Numbered from the stretch's first letter, positions 24,840 to 34,266 are shown. The stretch is 64,000 nucleotides of DNA from Sutterella sp. AM11-39 (GCF_003472385.1 NZ_QRLV01000003.1:196111-260110); one strand, 5' to 3'. The notes: generated by a model not told the origin, from the letters alone. Numbers and translations are program-made.

Positions 24840-27098
24840 ATGGAACCGATAGCCGAAAAAAACGCCTGCCTGGACTTTGCCGTCAGATCGCTGGAACGCG
24901 TGCCGACTCGGGAGGAGTCTTTGAAACTGAGCGCGTATTCCACGCAGACGCTCGTGGCCGCAGCCAAAGAGGCGACGATCAAGTTCGCAGATCGGGTCTT
25001 TAACTTCTGCGGCATCATCAATGCCAAATCAGGCCGTTGTTCGGAAGACTGCGCTTGGTGCTCCCAGTCGCGGCGTTTTGTCACAGGCATTCCCATCTAT
25101 CCGCTCATCAATGCCGACAAGGCGCTCGAAGCTGCAAAACAAGCACAGGCAAACGGTCTCACGCGGTTTTCGCTTGTGACGAGCGGTCGAAAGCTCTCTG
25201 CGCGTGAAGTGCGCGAAACAATCGAACTCGTGCGAGTCATTCGCAAGGAAACGAATCTTCAGATGTGCCTGAGCGCGGGTCTGTTGACTGAGAAGGAACT
25301 GCAAAGTCTCTTTGAAGCAGGCGTCGTGCGTTATCACTGCAATCTTGAGTCGAGCGAATCGCATTTCGGAAAGCTCTGCTCGACACATACAACCGCTGAC
25401 AAAGTTAAAACGCTCATGAACGCACGCGCGGTCGGTATGGACGTCTGCTCGGGCGGCATCATCGGGATGGGGGAGAGCGAAAGCGATCGCATTGATTTGG
25501 CACTTCAATTGCGTGCGCTCAACGTGCTTTCGATTCCCGTCAACATTCTCTCGCCCATTGCCGGCACGGCGCTCGAGCATCAGCCGCTCCTGTCCGACGA
25601 AGAGATTCTGAGGTCTGTCGCTCTGTTTCGACTGATCAATCCCAAGGCTCAGCTGCGCTTTGCGGGCGGAAGAGCCCGTTTGTCACGAGAAGTTCAGAAG
25701 GCGGCACTCGAGTGCGGGATCAACGCCGCCATTGCCGGAGACATGCTGACGACGAAGGGCAGTGCAATCGATGCCGACCGCGAGCTTGTTTCCGAGGTCG
25801 GATATCAGACGCAAGATATCAAAACCTTTGACGAAGCGCATTTGTGGCATCCGTATGCGTCGGCCACCTTACCGCCTCCCGTCAATGTCGCTGCGGGTGG
25901 TCATGGTGCGCGCATTGTTTTGGAAGACGGCAGAGAGCTCATCGACGGTACTTCGAGTTGGTGGTGCGCGGCCTTCGGATACAACCGTCCTGAAATCGTC
26001 GAGGCGATTCAAAAACAGGCAAGCAAACTCACTCACGTCATGTTTGCAGGGTTTACACATCAACCTGCGGTGGAACTGGCCAAACGATTGACTCGTCTGC
26101 TGCCTGAGAAGCTCACGAAGATTTTCTATGCGGATTCCGGATCGGTTGCCGTTGAGGTGGCCATGAAGCTTGCCGTGCAGTATCAATTGGCCAAAGGCCG
26201 AAAGACGCGCACGAACTTCGCGACGATCCGCAAGGGTTATCACGGCGACACCTGGAACGCGATGGGGGTGTGCGATCCGGTTGCGGGAATGCACGGCTTT
26301 TTTTCCGGAGCGCTGCAGAAGCGCATCTTTATTGATGAACCGTCTTCCGTTTTCGGAGGTCAATGGGACCCGGGGGACATTGAGGAACTTGAGCGCGTTT
26401 TCGATGCGCAACAGGACGAAATATGCGCCCTGATTCTCGAACCGATCGTTCAGGGGGCAAGCGCTATGCGGTTCTACCACCCGCAGTTCCTGCGTGAAGC
26501 GCGCCGCTTGTGCGACAAGTACGACATTCTTTTAATCGCTGACGAAATTGCGACGGGGTTCGGTCGGACCGGCAAGCGATTTGCCTGCGATTGGGCCGAG
26601 ATCGTACCAGACATCATGACGCTCGGGAAAGCTCTCACGGGCGGCGCGGTGACGTTAAGCGCCGTGTGCACCTCCAATGCGGTGGCCGATACGGTGAGTT
26701 GTCATGCTCCGAACGCATTGATGCACGGTCCCACTTTCATGGCCAATCCGATTGCTTGCGCGGCGGCTGTCGCGGCGATGGACGTATACATGTCCGAAGA
26801 CTGGGAAGCCAAGGTTCGTCGTATTGAATCCGAACTGAAGAAAGGTTTGGAGCCTTTGCGCAAAGTCTCGGGTGTTAAGGATGTGCGCGTGCTCGGAGCC
26901 GTCGGTGTGGTGGAAACCGAGCGTGCTGCCGACAACAGAATTCTGGCCGCACAGTTCGTCAAGGAAGGCATTTGGGTGCGTCCCTTCGGAAATATCTTCT
27001 ACGTGATGCCGCCCTTTGTGATCGAACCCGATGAACTGCAGACATTGATTGTCGGTTTCGTCAAGGTGACGCGCAATTGGGTGGAAGAGAAGATTTAA
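24840..27098 (+). CDS. bioBA: Fused biotin synthase - adenosylmethionine-8-amino-7-oxononanoate aminotransferase (BioB-BioA)
   Basis: 752 residues in one uninterrupted frame. Residues ~1-325 are biotin synthase: radical-SAM CX3CX2C at Cys67, Cys71 and Cys74 (CSEDCAWC), YHCNLESSES and the C-terminal INAAIAGDMLTT. From ~330 the protein is BioA: HLWHPYAS, GTSSWWCAAFGYNRPE, ADEIATGFGRTGK, and the PLP lysine Lys597 in LGKALTGG. It would catalyse both KAPA to DAPA (SAM as amino donor) and dethiobiotin to biotin, which are not consecutive steps; BioD, encoded downstream, catalyses the step between. Fusion of these two enzymes is uncommon; as I recall, Bacteroides species carry a comparable bifunctional BioAB protein. 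bioF and bioC are not in the window. Confidence 0.93.
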   Translation: MEPIAEKNACLDFAVRSLERVPTREESLKLSAYSTQTLVAAAKEATIKFADRVFNFCGIINAKSGRCSEDCAWCSQSRRFVTGIPIYPLINADKALEAAKQAQANGLTRFSLVTSGRKLSAREVRETIELVRVIRKETNLQMCLSAGLLTEKELQSLFEAGVVRYHCNLESSESHFGKLCSTHTTADKVKTLMNARAVGMDVCSGGIIGMGESESDRIDLALQLRALNVLSIPVNILSPIAGTALEHQPLLSDEEILRSVALFRLINPKAQLRFAGGRARLSREVQKAALECGINAAIAGDMLTTKGSAIDADRELVSEVGYQTQDIKTFDEAHLWHPYASATLPPPVNVAAGGHGARIVLEDGRELIDGTSSWWCAAFGYNRPEIVEAIQKQASKLTHVMFAGFTHQPAVELAKRLTRLLPEKLTKIFYADSGSVAVEVAMKLAVQYQLAKGRKTRTNFATIRKGYHGDTWNAMGVCDPVAGMHGFFSGALQKRIFIDEPSSVFGGQWDPGDIEELERVFDAQQDEICALILEPIVQGASAMRFYHPQFLREARRLCDKYDILLIADEIATGFGRTGKRFACDWAEIVPDIMTLGKALTGGAVTLSAVCTSNAVADTVSCHAPNALMHGPTFMANPIACAAAVAAMDVYMSEDWEAKVRRIESELKKGLEPLRKVSGVKDVRVLGAVGVVETERAADNRILAAQFVKEGIWVRPFGNIFYVMPPFVIEPDELQTLIVGFVKVTRNWVEEKI

Positions 27099-27101
27099 AG
27101 A

Positions 27102-27120
27102 GCAAATATAAGCTGTTAAT
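27102..27120 (-). repeat. Inverse copy of the bio-associated motif
   Basis: GCAAATATAAGCTGTTAAT resembles the reverse complement of ATAACAGCTTATTTGC (24772-24787), with a two-base insertion. It lies just after the bioBA stop codon. Confidence 0.35.
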
Positions 27121-27179
27121 CTCGTTCAATGCTCAAAGAAGGTCGTTGAGTTCGGTGTGTTAACTGAAACCAGTCTGAG

Positions 27180-27340
27180 GCACTGTGGTTACCGAGCGCA
27201 CAGCGACCTGAATGCAGGTCGAAATCTGCACGGTCTGGGCTATCTGCTGATGACCCAGAGGCCGGACGTAAACAGGCCTAATGCGACATTACGAATGTGA
27301 TAGTTGCAAAGCCTGCGACTTTAGTCGCGGGTTGTTTAAT
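27180..27340 (+). ncRNA. Structured intergenic segment between bioBA and bioD
   Basis: Three strong hairpins follow each other: CGACCT / AGGTCG (27208-27225 region), TCTGGG / CCCAGA with a 14-base loop (about 27233-27260), and CCTGCGAC-TTTA-GTCGCGGG (about 27312-27331), the last followed by TTGTTT. No coding frame is convincing in this 309-bp spacer. It may be a leader or small RNA controlling bioD, or an intergenic terminator array. It matches no RNA family I recognise. Confidence 0.35.
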
Positions 27341-27368
27341 GAAGAATAATTCTTGTCGTGACAACACC

Positions 27369-27388
27369 AATAACAGATTAAATGCAAC
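27369..27388 (+). promoter_or_regulatory. Bio-associated motif upstream of bioD
   Basis: AATAACAGATTAAATGCAAC matches the motif before bioBA in most positions and starts 39 bases before the bioD start. A TTGTC-GT-GACAA inverted repeat lies just upstream (27353-27364). Confidence 0.35.
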
Positions 27389-27407
27389 CGTTTATGAGTA
27401 ATCAACG

Positions 27408-28094
27408 ATGGCACTGATGCAGGACAATGTAGTGAAGCTATCTTCAGGAATTCATTTCGTGAGCGGCATCGATACGGATGCGGGAAAGACCGTCTGCACG
27501 GGGTGGCTTGCTCGCGCACTTCTGCGCTGCGGACGTCGTGTGGCCACCATGAAATTGGTGCAGACCGGTTGCGGAGACTACAGTCCGGACATTCGCCTGC
27601 ACCGGCGTCTGATGGGGGTGACGCTGCCCGAAGACGAGGAAGGGATCACCGCGCCCGAACTTTTCACCTACCCGGCGTCACCTCATCTGGCGGCCAAAAT
27701 CGATGGCCGACCGATTGATCTTGCGCATCTGATTGACTGCGCGAACAAACTGGCCGAAAGCTACGATGTGGTGCTTGTCGAAGGAGCCGGAGGTTTGGCC
27801 GTGCCCCTGACGGATAATTTACTTACGGTTGATTTTGCGTGCGCGCAGAACTGGCCTTTTGTTTTCGTGACTTCGGGGAGGTTAGGCTCCATCAATCACG
27901 CCGTGTTGTCTCTTGAGGCGCTGCAGCGACGCGGGGCCGAACTTTCGGCCGTGATCTTCAATCAATGCAACCCGATGCCCGACGCAACGATTGAAGAGGA
28001 TACGCGGGAATATATGAAGCGGTATTGTTTCAGTCGATTCCCGCAGGCGCTGTGGTTGGAGTGCCCGGTCTTTGCCCCCGACGAGATCGGCTGA
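27408..28094 (+). CDS. bioD: Dethiobiotin synthetase
   Basis: 228 residues. The P-loop GIDTDAGKT, the DAPA-binding KLVQTG block and VEGAGGLAVPLTD are all present, as in BioD. It forms the ureido ring: DAPA plus CO2 plus ATP to dethiobiotin. It sits 309 bases after the fused bioBA and supplies the middle step between the two activities of that fusion. ATG 27408 is the first start; MQDNVVK four codons later is an alternative. Confidence 0.94.
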   Translation: MALMQDNVVKLSSGIHFVSGIDTDAGKTVCTGWLARALLRCGRRVATMKLVQTGCGDYSPDIRLHRRLMGVTLPEDEEGITAPELFTYPASPHLAAKIDGRPIDLAHLIDCANKLAESYDVVLVEGAGGLAVPLTDNLLTVDFACAQNWPFVFVTSGRLGSINHAVLSLEALQRRGAELSAVIFNQCNPMPDATIEEDTREYMKRYCFSRFPQALWLECPVFAPDEIG

Positions 28095-28283
28095 TATCAG
28101 AGTCACGAAAAAAACGTTTTGCAACGCGGCTGATGCGCGAAATTAAGCGAGCCGACAGCTTGCTTTTGTTAGAATGCACGGCTATTGAGTAGAAAAGTGC
28201 GCTCAGTGTTTTTCGTGGGCGCACAGCGGCCCTGCGGCTTGATGCGGCAGTCCGCATTTTTGTTTAATCCAAAGGCTAATTTC

Positions 28284-30188
28284 ATGCTTCTTGAGTTGTT
28301 CCGCAATCACAAGCGCTGGCTGATGTTCATCGCCATGGTGCTCGTGATTCCCAGCTTTGTGGTCACAGGTATCTATTCCTACAACCGAATGATCAGCGAC
28401 GACGGCGCCATCGCCAAGGTTGACGACGTTTCGATCCTTCCGCAGCAGTTTGACGAAGCCAAGCGCCAACGTCTGGAAAACCTGCGCGTGCGTCTCGGTG
28501 AAGAATTCCGCTCCAATATGCTCGACAGCCAGGAGGCCAAGGTCGCGCTGCTCGAAGCGATCATGAACGAACGCAGTCTCATCGGTGAGACGTCTCTTGA
28601 AGACATTCATGTGAGCGAACAGGTCGCCATCGAAATGATCAAGACCTTCCCGCGCTTTCTCACCGACGGTAAATTCGACGCCCAGAAATACACCAACTAT
28701 CTGGCCGCTTCCGGCATGAGTGATGAATATTTCGTGCACATGATCCGCGGTGAAATCAGCCGCAATCTGCTCACCGAAGGCATCACCCGCACGACGTTGG
28801 TGCCCGATACCGCCTCGCGCAGCATCTTCAACCTTCTCACGGAAAAGCGTGAAGCCGCCGTGCACAACCTGAGCGTCGGCGAATACATGGTCAAAGTGAA
28901 GGTGTCTGACGAAGACGCCAAGAAGTACTGGACGGACAACCAGAAGCAGTTTGAACGTCCCGATGCCGTCAATGTCGAATACGTTGTGTTCTCTCCGGAT
29001 CTCTTTAAGAACGTTGAACCCAGCGAAGAAGACATCAAGACCTTCTACGAACAGAACAAGGGCCGCTTCCAGGCTCCGGAAGAACGGCGAGCCTCCCACA
29101 TCTTGATTGACTTCGGTCAGGGCAAGGACAAGGCTAAGGCCAAGGCCGAAGAAATCTTCAAGCAGGTCAAGGCCGATCCCAAGGCATTTGCCGAAGTGGC
29201 CAAGAAGGAATCGGCCGATCCGGGCAGCGCCAAGGAAGGCGGTGATCTGGGCTGGTTCACGAAGGGCATGATGGTGCCGGCGTTTGAAGACGCGGTCTTT
29301 AACGCCAAGGAAGGCGACATTGTCGGTCCGGTGGAATCCGAATTCGGTTTCCACATCATTTCGGTCACCGGCGTCAAGGCGACGGCCGCCAAGCCCCTGG
29401 CTGACGTTCGTGCCGAAATCGTGAAGCTCTATCAGGATCAGGAAAGCCAGAAGCGCTTTGCCGAAGAAGCCGACAACTTCACCAACATGGTTTACGAACA
29501 GAGCGATTCGCTCAAGAGCGTGATCGAAAAGTACAACCTCAAGCCCGTGACGCTCAACAACGTGACGGCTGAAGGCCCGAGCGATGCGGCTCAGAAGAAG
29601 TTCCTCAACCAGCACGTCATGGAAAACCTCTTCGGTGAAGAATGTCTGGTTGAAAAGCGCAACACGCAGGCCATCGAAGTTGCTTCCAACACGCTCGTTG
29701 CCGCTCGCGTGACGGCTTATCAGCCGGCTCACATCGCCAAGTTTGAAGACGTTCGCGCCGACATTCTTTCGCTTCTGACAACCGAACGCGCTCTTGACGC
29801 CGCCGAAAAGGACGGTCAGGCTCTGCTTGCCAAGATCAAGTCCGGTGAAGCTAAGGACGTGAAGTTCGACAAAGCCATGACCGTGTCCCGTTCTCAGCCT
29901 CTGGGTTGGGACTTCAACCTGATCAATTCGCTCATGCGTGTTCCCGCCAAGGAACTGCCCGCCTATATCGGCGTGCGCACTCCCACGGGCTACACGCTGG
30001 TGCATATCACCAAGTCCGAAACGGTTGAGCCCGACGCCTCCGCTCTGGAAGGCACGCGCAACGAGCTGGCCGGCATGTTCGGTCAGGCTGAAGAAAACGC
30101 CTATCTCGACAGCCTGCGCGCCAAGCACAACGCTGTGGTCCTGAGCAAGGATTACCTGCCGGGCGCCGAGGAAAAGAAGGCTGAATAA
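28284..30188 (+). CDS. ppiD: Peptidyl-prolyl cis-trans isomerase D (periplasmic chaperone)
   Basis: 634 residues from ATG 28284, with AAAGG eight bases upstream; an earlier in-frame start at 28185 is unlikely. One N-terminal membrane anchor (WLMFIAMVLVIPSFVVTGI), a SurA-like N-terminal region (GAIAKVDDVSILPQQFDEAK), a parvulin domain (RRASHILIDFG, then GGDLGWFTKGMMVPAFEDAVF and GFHIISVTGV) and a C-terminal tail: the PpiD layout and length. It helps fold proteins leaving the Sec translocon. In betaproteobacteria it normally follows hup and tRNA genes; here the bio genes and a 10-kb block intervene. Confidence 0.94.
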   Translation: MLLELFRNHKRWLMFIAMVLVIPSFVVTGIYSYNRMISDDGAIAKVDDVSILPQQFDEAKRQRLENLRVRLGEEFRSNMLDSQEAKVALLEAIMNERSLIGETSLEDIHVSEQVAIEMIKTFPRFLTDGKFDAQKYTNYLAASGMSDEYFVHMIRGEISRNLLTEGITRTTLVPDTASRSIFNLLTEKREAAVHNLSVGEYMVKVKVSDEDAKKYWTDNQKQFERPDAVNVEYVVFSPDLFKNVEPSEEDIKTFYEQNKGRFQAPEERRASHILIDFGQGKDKAKAKAEEIFKQVKADPKAFAEVAKKESADPGSAKEGGDLGWFTKGMMVPAFEDAVFNAKEGDIVGPVESEFGFHIISVTGVKATAAKPLADVRAEIVKLYQDQESQKRFAEEADNFTNMVYEQSDSLKSVIEKYNLKPVTLNNVTAEGPSDAAQKKFLNQHVMENLFGEECLVEKRNTQAIEVASNTLVAARVTAYQPAHIAKFEDVRADILSLLTTERALDAAEKDGQALLAKIKSGEAKDVKFDKAMTVSRSQPLGWDFNLINSLMRVPAKELPAYIGVRTPTGYTLVHITKSETVEPDASALEGTRNELAGMFGQAEENAYLDSLRAKHNAVVLSKDYLPGAEEKKAE

Positions 30189-30234
30189 GCTTTAGCGCTC
30201 AAGGTGCCGTTTTCACGGCGGCATCAAAACGAAG

Positions 30235-30269
30235 AACCGGAAGATCGATAGCTGACCTTCCGGTTTTTT
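30235..30269 (+). terminator. Intrinsic terminator after ppiD
   Basis: AACCGGAAG (30235-30243) pairs with CTTCCGGTT (30257-30265), followed by TTTT. Confidence 0.88.
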
Positions 30270-30413
30270 GTGTCCGTAAGCCTGAGGAAAATTATTCGAG
30301 AGTCGGTTCCTAGCCACAGAAACGAATAAAGGCGAATTACGACGAAACGTCGGTGGTTTGGGCCAAAGGCAACCGCAGGTTTCAGAATGTCAATCGGAGG
30401 ATACGGTTTTCTG

Positions 30414-31349
30414 TCAGTGGCTCATGCGTCCTTCAAACAGTCGTTTGAAAAACGATCTCGGAAGCTGAGCCAGAATGACGGCACTCAGCATCAGGCTGCA
30501 GCCTAAAAGTTCGCGGGAATTCATGGATTGCGACAGAATCAGCCAGCCGGCGATGACGCTCACAACGCTTTCAAGACTCAGGATCAGAGAAGCCACGGTC
30601 GGATTGACGCCGCGCTGGCCGATGATCTGAAGCGTGTAGGCGATGCCGTTGCTGCAGATACCTGCGTAGAGGAAGGCGGGAGCGGCTGCCTTCATGGCTT
30701 CGAGCGTGGGCGGTTCGAAGATCATCATCAGGATGAAGCCCAAGATGCTCCCCACAAAGAACTGAATGCAGCTCATGCGCACGCCGTCGACGTGGTCTGT
30801 GTAGTGGTCGATTACGAGGATGTGTGCGGTGTAACTAAACGCACAAGCCAGCACCAAGCCGTCGCCGAGGCTCAGGGAAAATTCTCCGGGAGGCATGCAG
30901 AGATAATAGAGCCCAAGGCACGAAAGCACGACCGCAATCCACACCAGAAAGCCCGTCTTGCGACCGATGAACATGCCGACGACCGGAACGATCACGATAT
31001 ACAGGCACGTCAAAAATCCCGCTTTGCCCACCGTGGTGTAGAGAAGTCCGAACTGCTGCAGCGATTCGGAAACAAAAAGCACGATGCCGCAGAGAATGCC
31101 GCCTGTCCAAACCTTGGGATTTCTCCAAGGGTTGGATTTTTCGCCTGTTGTCTCATCGATCTTCTTGCGTGTGATCCGATCCAAAATGGGCAGCACCGCC
31201 AGCAGAAACAGTCCGCCGATGATGGAGCGCGCAAACGTAAAGGCAAACGGTCCGATGTGATTCATGCCGAGGGCCTGCGCGACGAAGGCGGAGCCCCAGA
31301 TGACGGCGCACAAGAAAAGAATGAAACTGTTGCGGACTTGAAGCGGCAT
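30414..31349 (-). CDS. EamA-family (DMT) transporter
   Basis: 311 residues from ATG 31349; an in-frame TTG at 31376 is an alternative. About ten hydrophobic segments form two EamA repeats (IWGSAFVAQALGMNHIGPFAFTFAR in the first; YTLQIIGQRGVNPTVASLILSLESV in the second, the typical EamA ending). Members export amino acids or metabolites across the inner membrane; the substrate is unknown. It is transcribed alone, convergent with ppiD. Confidence 0.88.
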   Translation of the reverse strand: MPLQVRNSFILFLCAVIWGSAFVAQALGMNHIGPFAFTFARSIIGGLFLLAVLPILDRITRKKIDETTGEKSNPWRNPKVWTGGILCGIVLFVSESLQQFGLLYTTVGKAGFLTCLYIVIVPVVGMFIGRKTGFLVWIAVVLSCLGLYYLCMPPGEFSLSLGDGLVLACAFSYTAHILVIDHYTDHVDGVRMSCIQFFVGSILGFILMMIFEPPTLEAMKAAAPAFLYAGICSNGIAYTLQIIGQRGVNPTVASLILSLESVVSVIAGWLILSQSMNSRELLGCSLMLSAVILAQLPRSFFKRLFEGRMSH

Positions 31350-31514
31350 GACGATGAAAGACAAAACTGCAGACAAGAAACGTCGGCATTCTAAACGAGC
31401 GCACCTTGTTTTCAGAACCGTCCGAAAAGCCGAAGAGTGCCGTTTTGAGGCGTAGAATCAAAGCATTGCTGAATTCCTATTGTTGAGAAAACAATTTATA
31501 ACAAGGAGGCGAAT

Positions 31515-32924
31515 ATGGCGATAGCAAGAACGCTATACGAGAAGATTGTGGAGAGCCACACGGTCAAGCGTATTGACGGGGAAACGGTGCTTCTTTACGT
31601 GGACGCTCACTTTGCCAACGAATACACGAGTCCGCAGGCTTTCAGCGGTGTGCGCGAGCGCGGCTGCGGCGTTTTTGCTCCCGACTCGCACCTGTGCGTG
31701 GTCGACCACATCATTCCGTCGGCCGATACCAATCCGCGAGTGATTCATGATGAGGCGAGCGCGCTTCAGGCGTCCAATCTCGCCAAAAACTGCCGCGATT
31801 TCGGCATTGATGCGTTTTATGGTCCCAACGATGCAGCTCAAGGCATCGAACATGTCCTGATGGACGAGCAGGGGCTCGTGCGACCTGGTATGGTCGTGAT
31901 CTGCGGCGACAGTCACACGACGACGCACGGTGCGCTGGGAGCTCTGGCCTTTGGCATCGGTACCTCCGAAATCGAGCATATTCTTGCTACGCAAACGCTT
32001 GTCTATCGTTTGGCCAAGCCCATGCTGATCCGTATCGACGGAAAATTAAAGCCGGGATCAACCGCCAAGGATCTGGCCCTTTATGTCCTGAGAACAATCA
32101 CCGCCCGCGGTGCGCTCGGTTGCGTCGTCGAATACCAAGGCTCGGGCGTCGAGGCATTGAGCGTTGAAGAACGCATGACGCTTTGCAATCTCACGGTGGA
32201 AGCCGGAGCGCGCGGGGCGATTATTGCCCCGGACGAAAAGACGCGCGAGTGGGTGCGTACGCACTGGCTCGACTTTGATCAGAATGAGTTTGAAGCGGCT
32301 TCGCGCTACTGGAAGACGCTTGCTTCCGACCCCGAGGCGGTCTTTTCCAAGACCGTTGTGATCAATGCGGGAGACGTCAAGCCCATGGTGACCTGGGGTA
32401 CGAGCCCCGATCAGTGTGTCGCGTTCGATGAGCCTGTTCCGGCAGCGGACTCTTTCGAGGATCCCGTACAGCGTGCGGCGGCCGTCCGCGCCCTGGAGTA
32501 TCAGGGCATTGAAGCGGGAACGCTCATGACACAACTTGCCGTGCAGCACGTCTTCATCGGGTCGTGCACCAACGCCCGGATTTCAGACCTGAGAGCTGCC
32601 GCTGCCGTGGTAAAGGGACGCAAGGTGGCGCCGGGGGTTCGCGCTCAGGTGGTGCCGGGCAGCATGCGCGTGAGAAAGCAGGCCGAGGACGAAGGCTTGG
32701 CCGAGATCTTCAAGGAAGCAGGATTTGAATGGCGCAAGAGCGGCTGCTCGCTGTGTTTGGCCATGAACGATGACATTTTGCAGTCGGGCGTGCGCTGTGC
32801 ATCGACCACGAACCGAAATTTCGAGGGGCGCCAGGGAAGAGGTGCGCGCACGCATCTGGTGAGTCCGGCCGCTGCTGCCGCAGCTGCGATTACGGGCAAA
32901 CTGACCGATCCCGCAATGCTGTAA
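31515..32924 (+). CDS. leuC: 3-isopropylmalate dehydratase large subunit
   Basis: 469 residues, standard length. The aconitase-family signatures are intact: GDSHTTTHGALGALAFGIGTSE, FIGSCTNARISDLRAAA (first cluster Cys) and SGCSLCLAMN (the other two cluster Cys). AGGAGG-like AAGGAGGCG precedes the ATG. With LeuD it isomerises 2-isopropylmalate to 3-isopropylmalate in leucine synthesis. leuD follows after 18 bases. leuA and leuB are not in the window. Confidence 0.96.
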   Translation: MAIARTLYEKIVESHTVKRIDGETVLLYVDAHFANEYTSPQAFSGVRERGCGVFAPDSHLCVVDHIIPSADTNPRVIHDEASALQASNLAKNCRDFGIDAFYGPNDAAQGIEHVLMDEQGLVRPGMVVICGDSHTTTHGALGALAFGIGTSEIEHILATQTLVYRLAKPMLIRIDGKLKPGSTAKDLALYVLRTITARGALGCVVEYQGSGVEALSVEERMTLCNLTVEAGARGAIIAPDEKTREWVRTHWLDFDQNEFEAASRYWKTLASDPEAVFSKTVVINAGDVKPMVTWGTSPDQCVAFDEPVPAADSFEDPVQRAAAVRALEYQGIEAGTLMTQLAVQHVFIGSCTNARISDLRAAAAVVKGRKVAPGVRAQVVPGSMRVRKQAEDEGLAEIFKEAGFEWRKSGCSLCLAMNDDILQSGVRCASTTNRNFEGRQGRGARTHLVSPAAAAAAAITGKLTDPAML

Positions 32925-32942
32925 TACGAAAGGAGCTCAGAA

Positions 32943-33587
32943 ATGGACAAATTTACGTCGCTCACGACCGGTGCCGTTGCCTTGGAAGCCGACAATATCG
33001 ATACTGATCAGATTATGCCCAAGCAGTTCCTGCGCGGAATCGACAAGGGGCTCTTCTACAACCTCAAGCACAAGGCGGACGGCTCGTTGGATCCGAAGTG
33101 CGTGCTCAATTCCCCTGCTGCGGCTAAAGCCGCCGTACTCCTGGCCGGCCCTAACTTCGGATGCGGTTCAAGCCGCGAACACGCCGTCTGGGGACTTTTG
33201 CAAGGTGGTTTCCGAGTGGTTGTGGCGCCGAGCTTCGGAGAGATCTTCTACAGCAATTGTTTCAACAACGGCCTTTTGGCGTGTAAAGTTTCGGTCGACG
33301 ATTTGGAAAAGCTTTTTGATGTCCTGCGCAAGGATCCTCAAGCTGTTTTTACTGTTGATCTCGCCGCACGGACGGTTTGTACCGGCGACATTGTTGTCAG
33401 CTTTGCGATTGCACCGCGTCACAGCCGCATGCTCGAGCTGGGCCTTGACATGGTCGATACGACGCTCTCCGAAATCAATGAGGTCAAGCAATTCCGTGAG
33501 CGCCATGAACGGGAGTTTCCGTGGATGAGCGGATTGCCCGGCAAGGCCAAGCGCGTGTTGGTGGCAAGAGGAGAGTCGTTGCCTTAA
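32943..33587 (+). CDS. leuD: 3-isopropylmalate dehydratase small subunit
   Basis: 214 residues. It has the swivelling-domain motifs DNIDTDQIMPKQFL, GPNFGCGSSREHAVW and FYSNCFNNGLL of bacterial LeuD, and AAAGGAG precedes ATG. It forms the isopropylmalate isomerase with LeuC encoded just upstream. Confidence 0.96.
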   Translation: MDKFTSLTTGAVALEADNIDTDQIMPKQFLRGIDKGLFYNLKHKADGSLDPKCVLNSPAAAKAAVLLAGPNFGCGSSREHAVWGLLQGGFRVVVAPSFGEIFYSNCFNNGLLACKVSVDDLEKLFDVLRKDPQAVFTVDLAARTVCTGDIVVSFAIAPRHSRMLELGLDMVDTTLSEINEVKQFRERHEREFPWMSGLPGKAKRVLVARGESLP

Positions 33588-33672
33588 TTCCGAAGTCGGG
33601 GAGGGGGCGAACGGTACCGATTACAATGGATCTATCTGTGTTGACGCTCCCTATTCCGGAGGACGAACGCAA

Positions 33673-34143
33673 ATGAGAAAGCTAATTGTCATTTTGAGCT
33701 TCGCAACCCTGTTGACAGGTTGCGAAACAATGCCTCAGTCTCAATCTCAATCGCTTGCCGTGCCCTATGACCCGGAGGTGACTACCGTAACTTCAAACAC
33801 GGATTCGGAAGCCTTGATGAAGCGGCGGATTGCCGAACTTGAGGCTCAGCTTGCCGAAGCAAAAAAAGTATCAATGCAGGAGCGTGAGGCAGAAGCACCT
33901 GAAGTTGGGTACTACAAAGTGTTCCAGACTCTGGACGATGGGGCACTTGCAGAAAGCTGTGACAGACCGGATGCTTTGGTTTGTTTGGGAAAAATCGTAT
34001 TCATTCCCAAATCTGTGGACGGAATGTTGTACGACGACAAGATGGTCCGGATTAACAACCCGCAAGTCATTGATGTTCTGAAGTACGAAAATCGAATGGG
34101 CGTTCAAAAGACCGTCCCCGTTGTTGTCGAGAAGAAAAAATGA
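33673..34143 (+). CDS. Putative lipoprotein of unknown function
   Basis: 156 residues. The N-terminus is a lipoprotein signal with lipobox LLTGC (Cys17). A low-complexity Ser/Gln stretch and a coiled-coil-like segment (ALMKRRIAELEAQLAEAKK) follow, then a compact C-terminal domain with two Cys (ESCDRPDALVCLGK). The residue after the lipidated Cys is Glu, so outer-membrane location is more likely than inner-membrane retention. I recognise no family. It follows leuD by 85 bases and ends at a strong bidirectional terminator. Confidence 0.75.
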   Translation: MRKLIVILSFATLLTGCETMPQSQSQSLAVPYDPEVTTVTSNTDSEALMKRRIAELEAQLAEAKKVSMQEREAEAPEVGYYKVFQTLDDGALAESCDRPDALVCLGKIVFIPKSVDGMLYDDKMVRINNPQVIDVLKYENRMGVQKTVPVVVEKKK

Positions 34144-34180
34144 CAGGGAACCGATAGCTTTTCATGGCTTATTGCTACAC

Positions 34181-34217
34181 AGACAAAAACAGCGCGAAAT
34201 TCGCGCTGTTTTTGTCT
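34181..34217. terminator. Perfect 18-bp-stem bidirectional terminator
   Basis: AGACAAAAACAGCGCGAA (34181-34198) pairs perfectly with its complement at 34200-34217 around a single A. T-rich tails on both strands suit the convergent lipoprotein and regulator genes. Confidence 0.88.
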
Positions 34218-34266
34218 GAAAAGTGAACCGCAATCAGTTAGCTGCAGGCTCCTGTGGAGAAATTCA

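Noticed and set aside
28203..30128. Long open frame on the minus strand opposite ppiD
   Set aside because: It lies wholly antisense to a clear ppiD gene, has no recognisable domain and arises from the codon pattern of the real gene.
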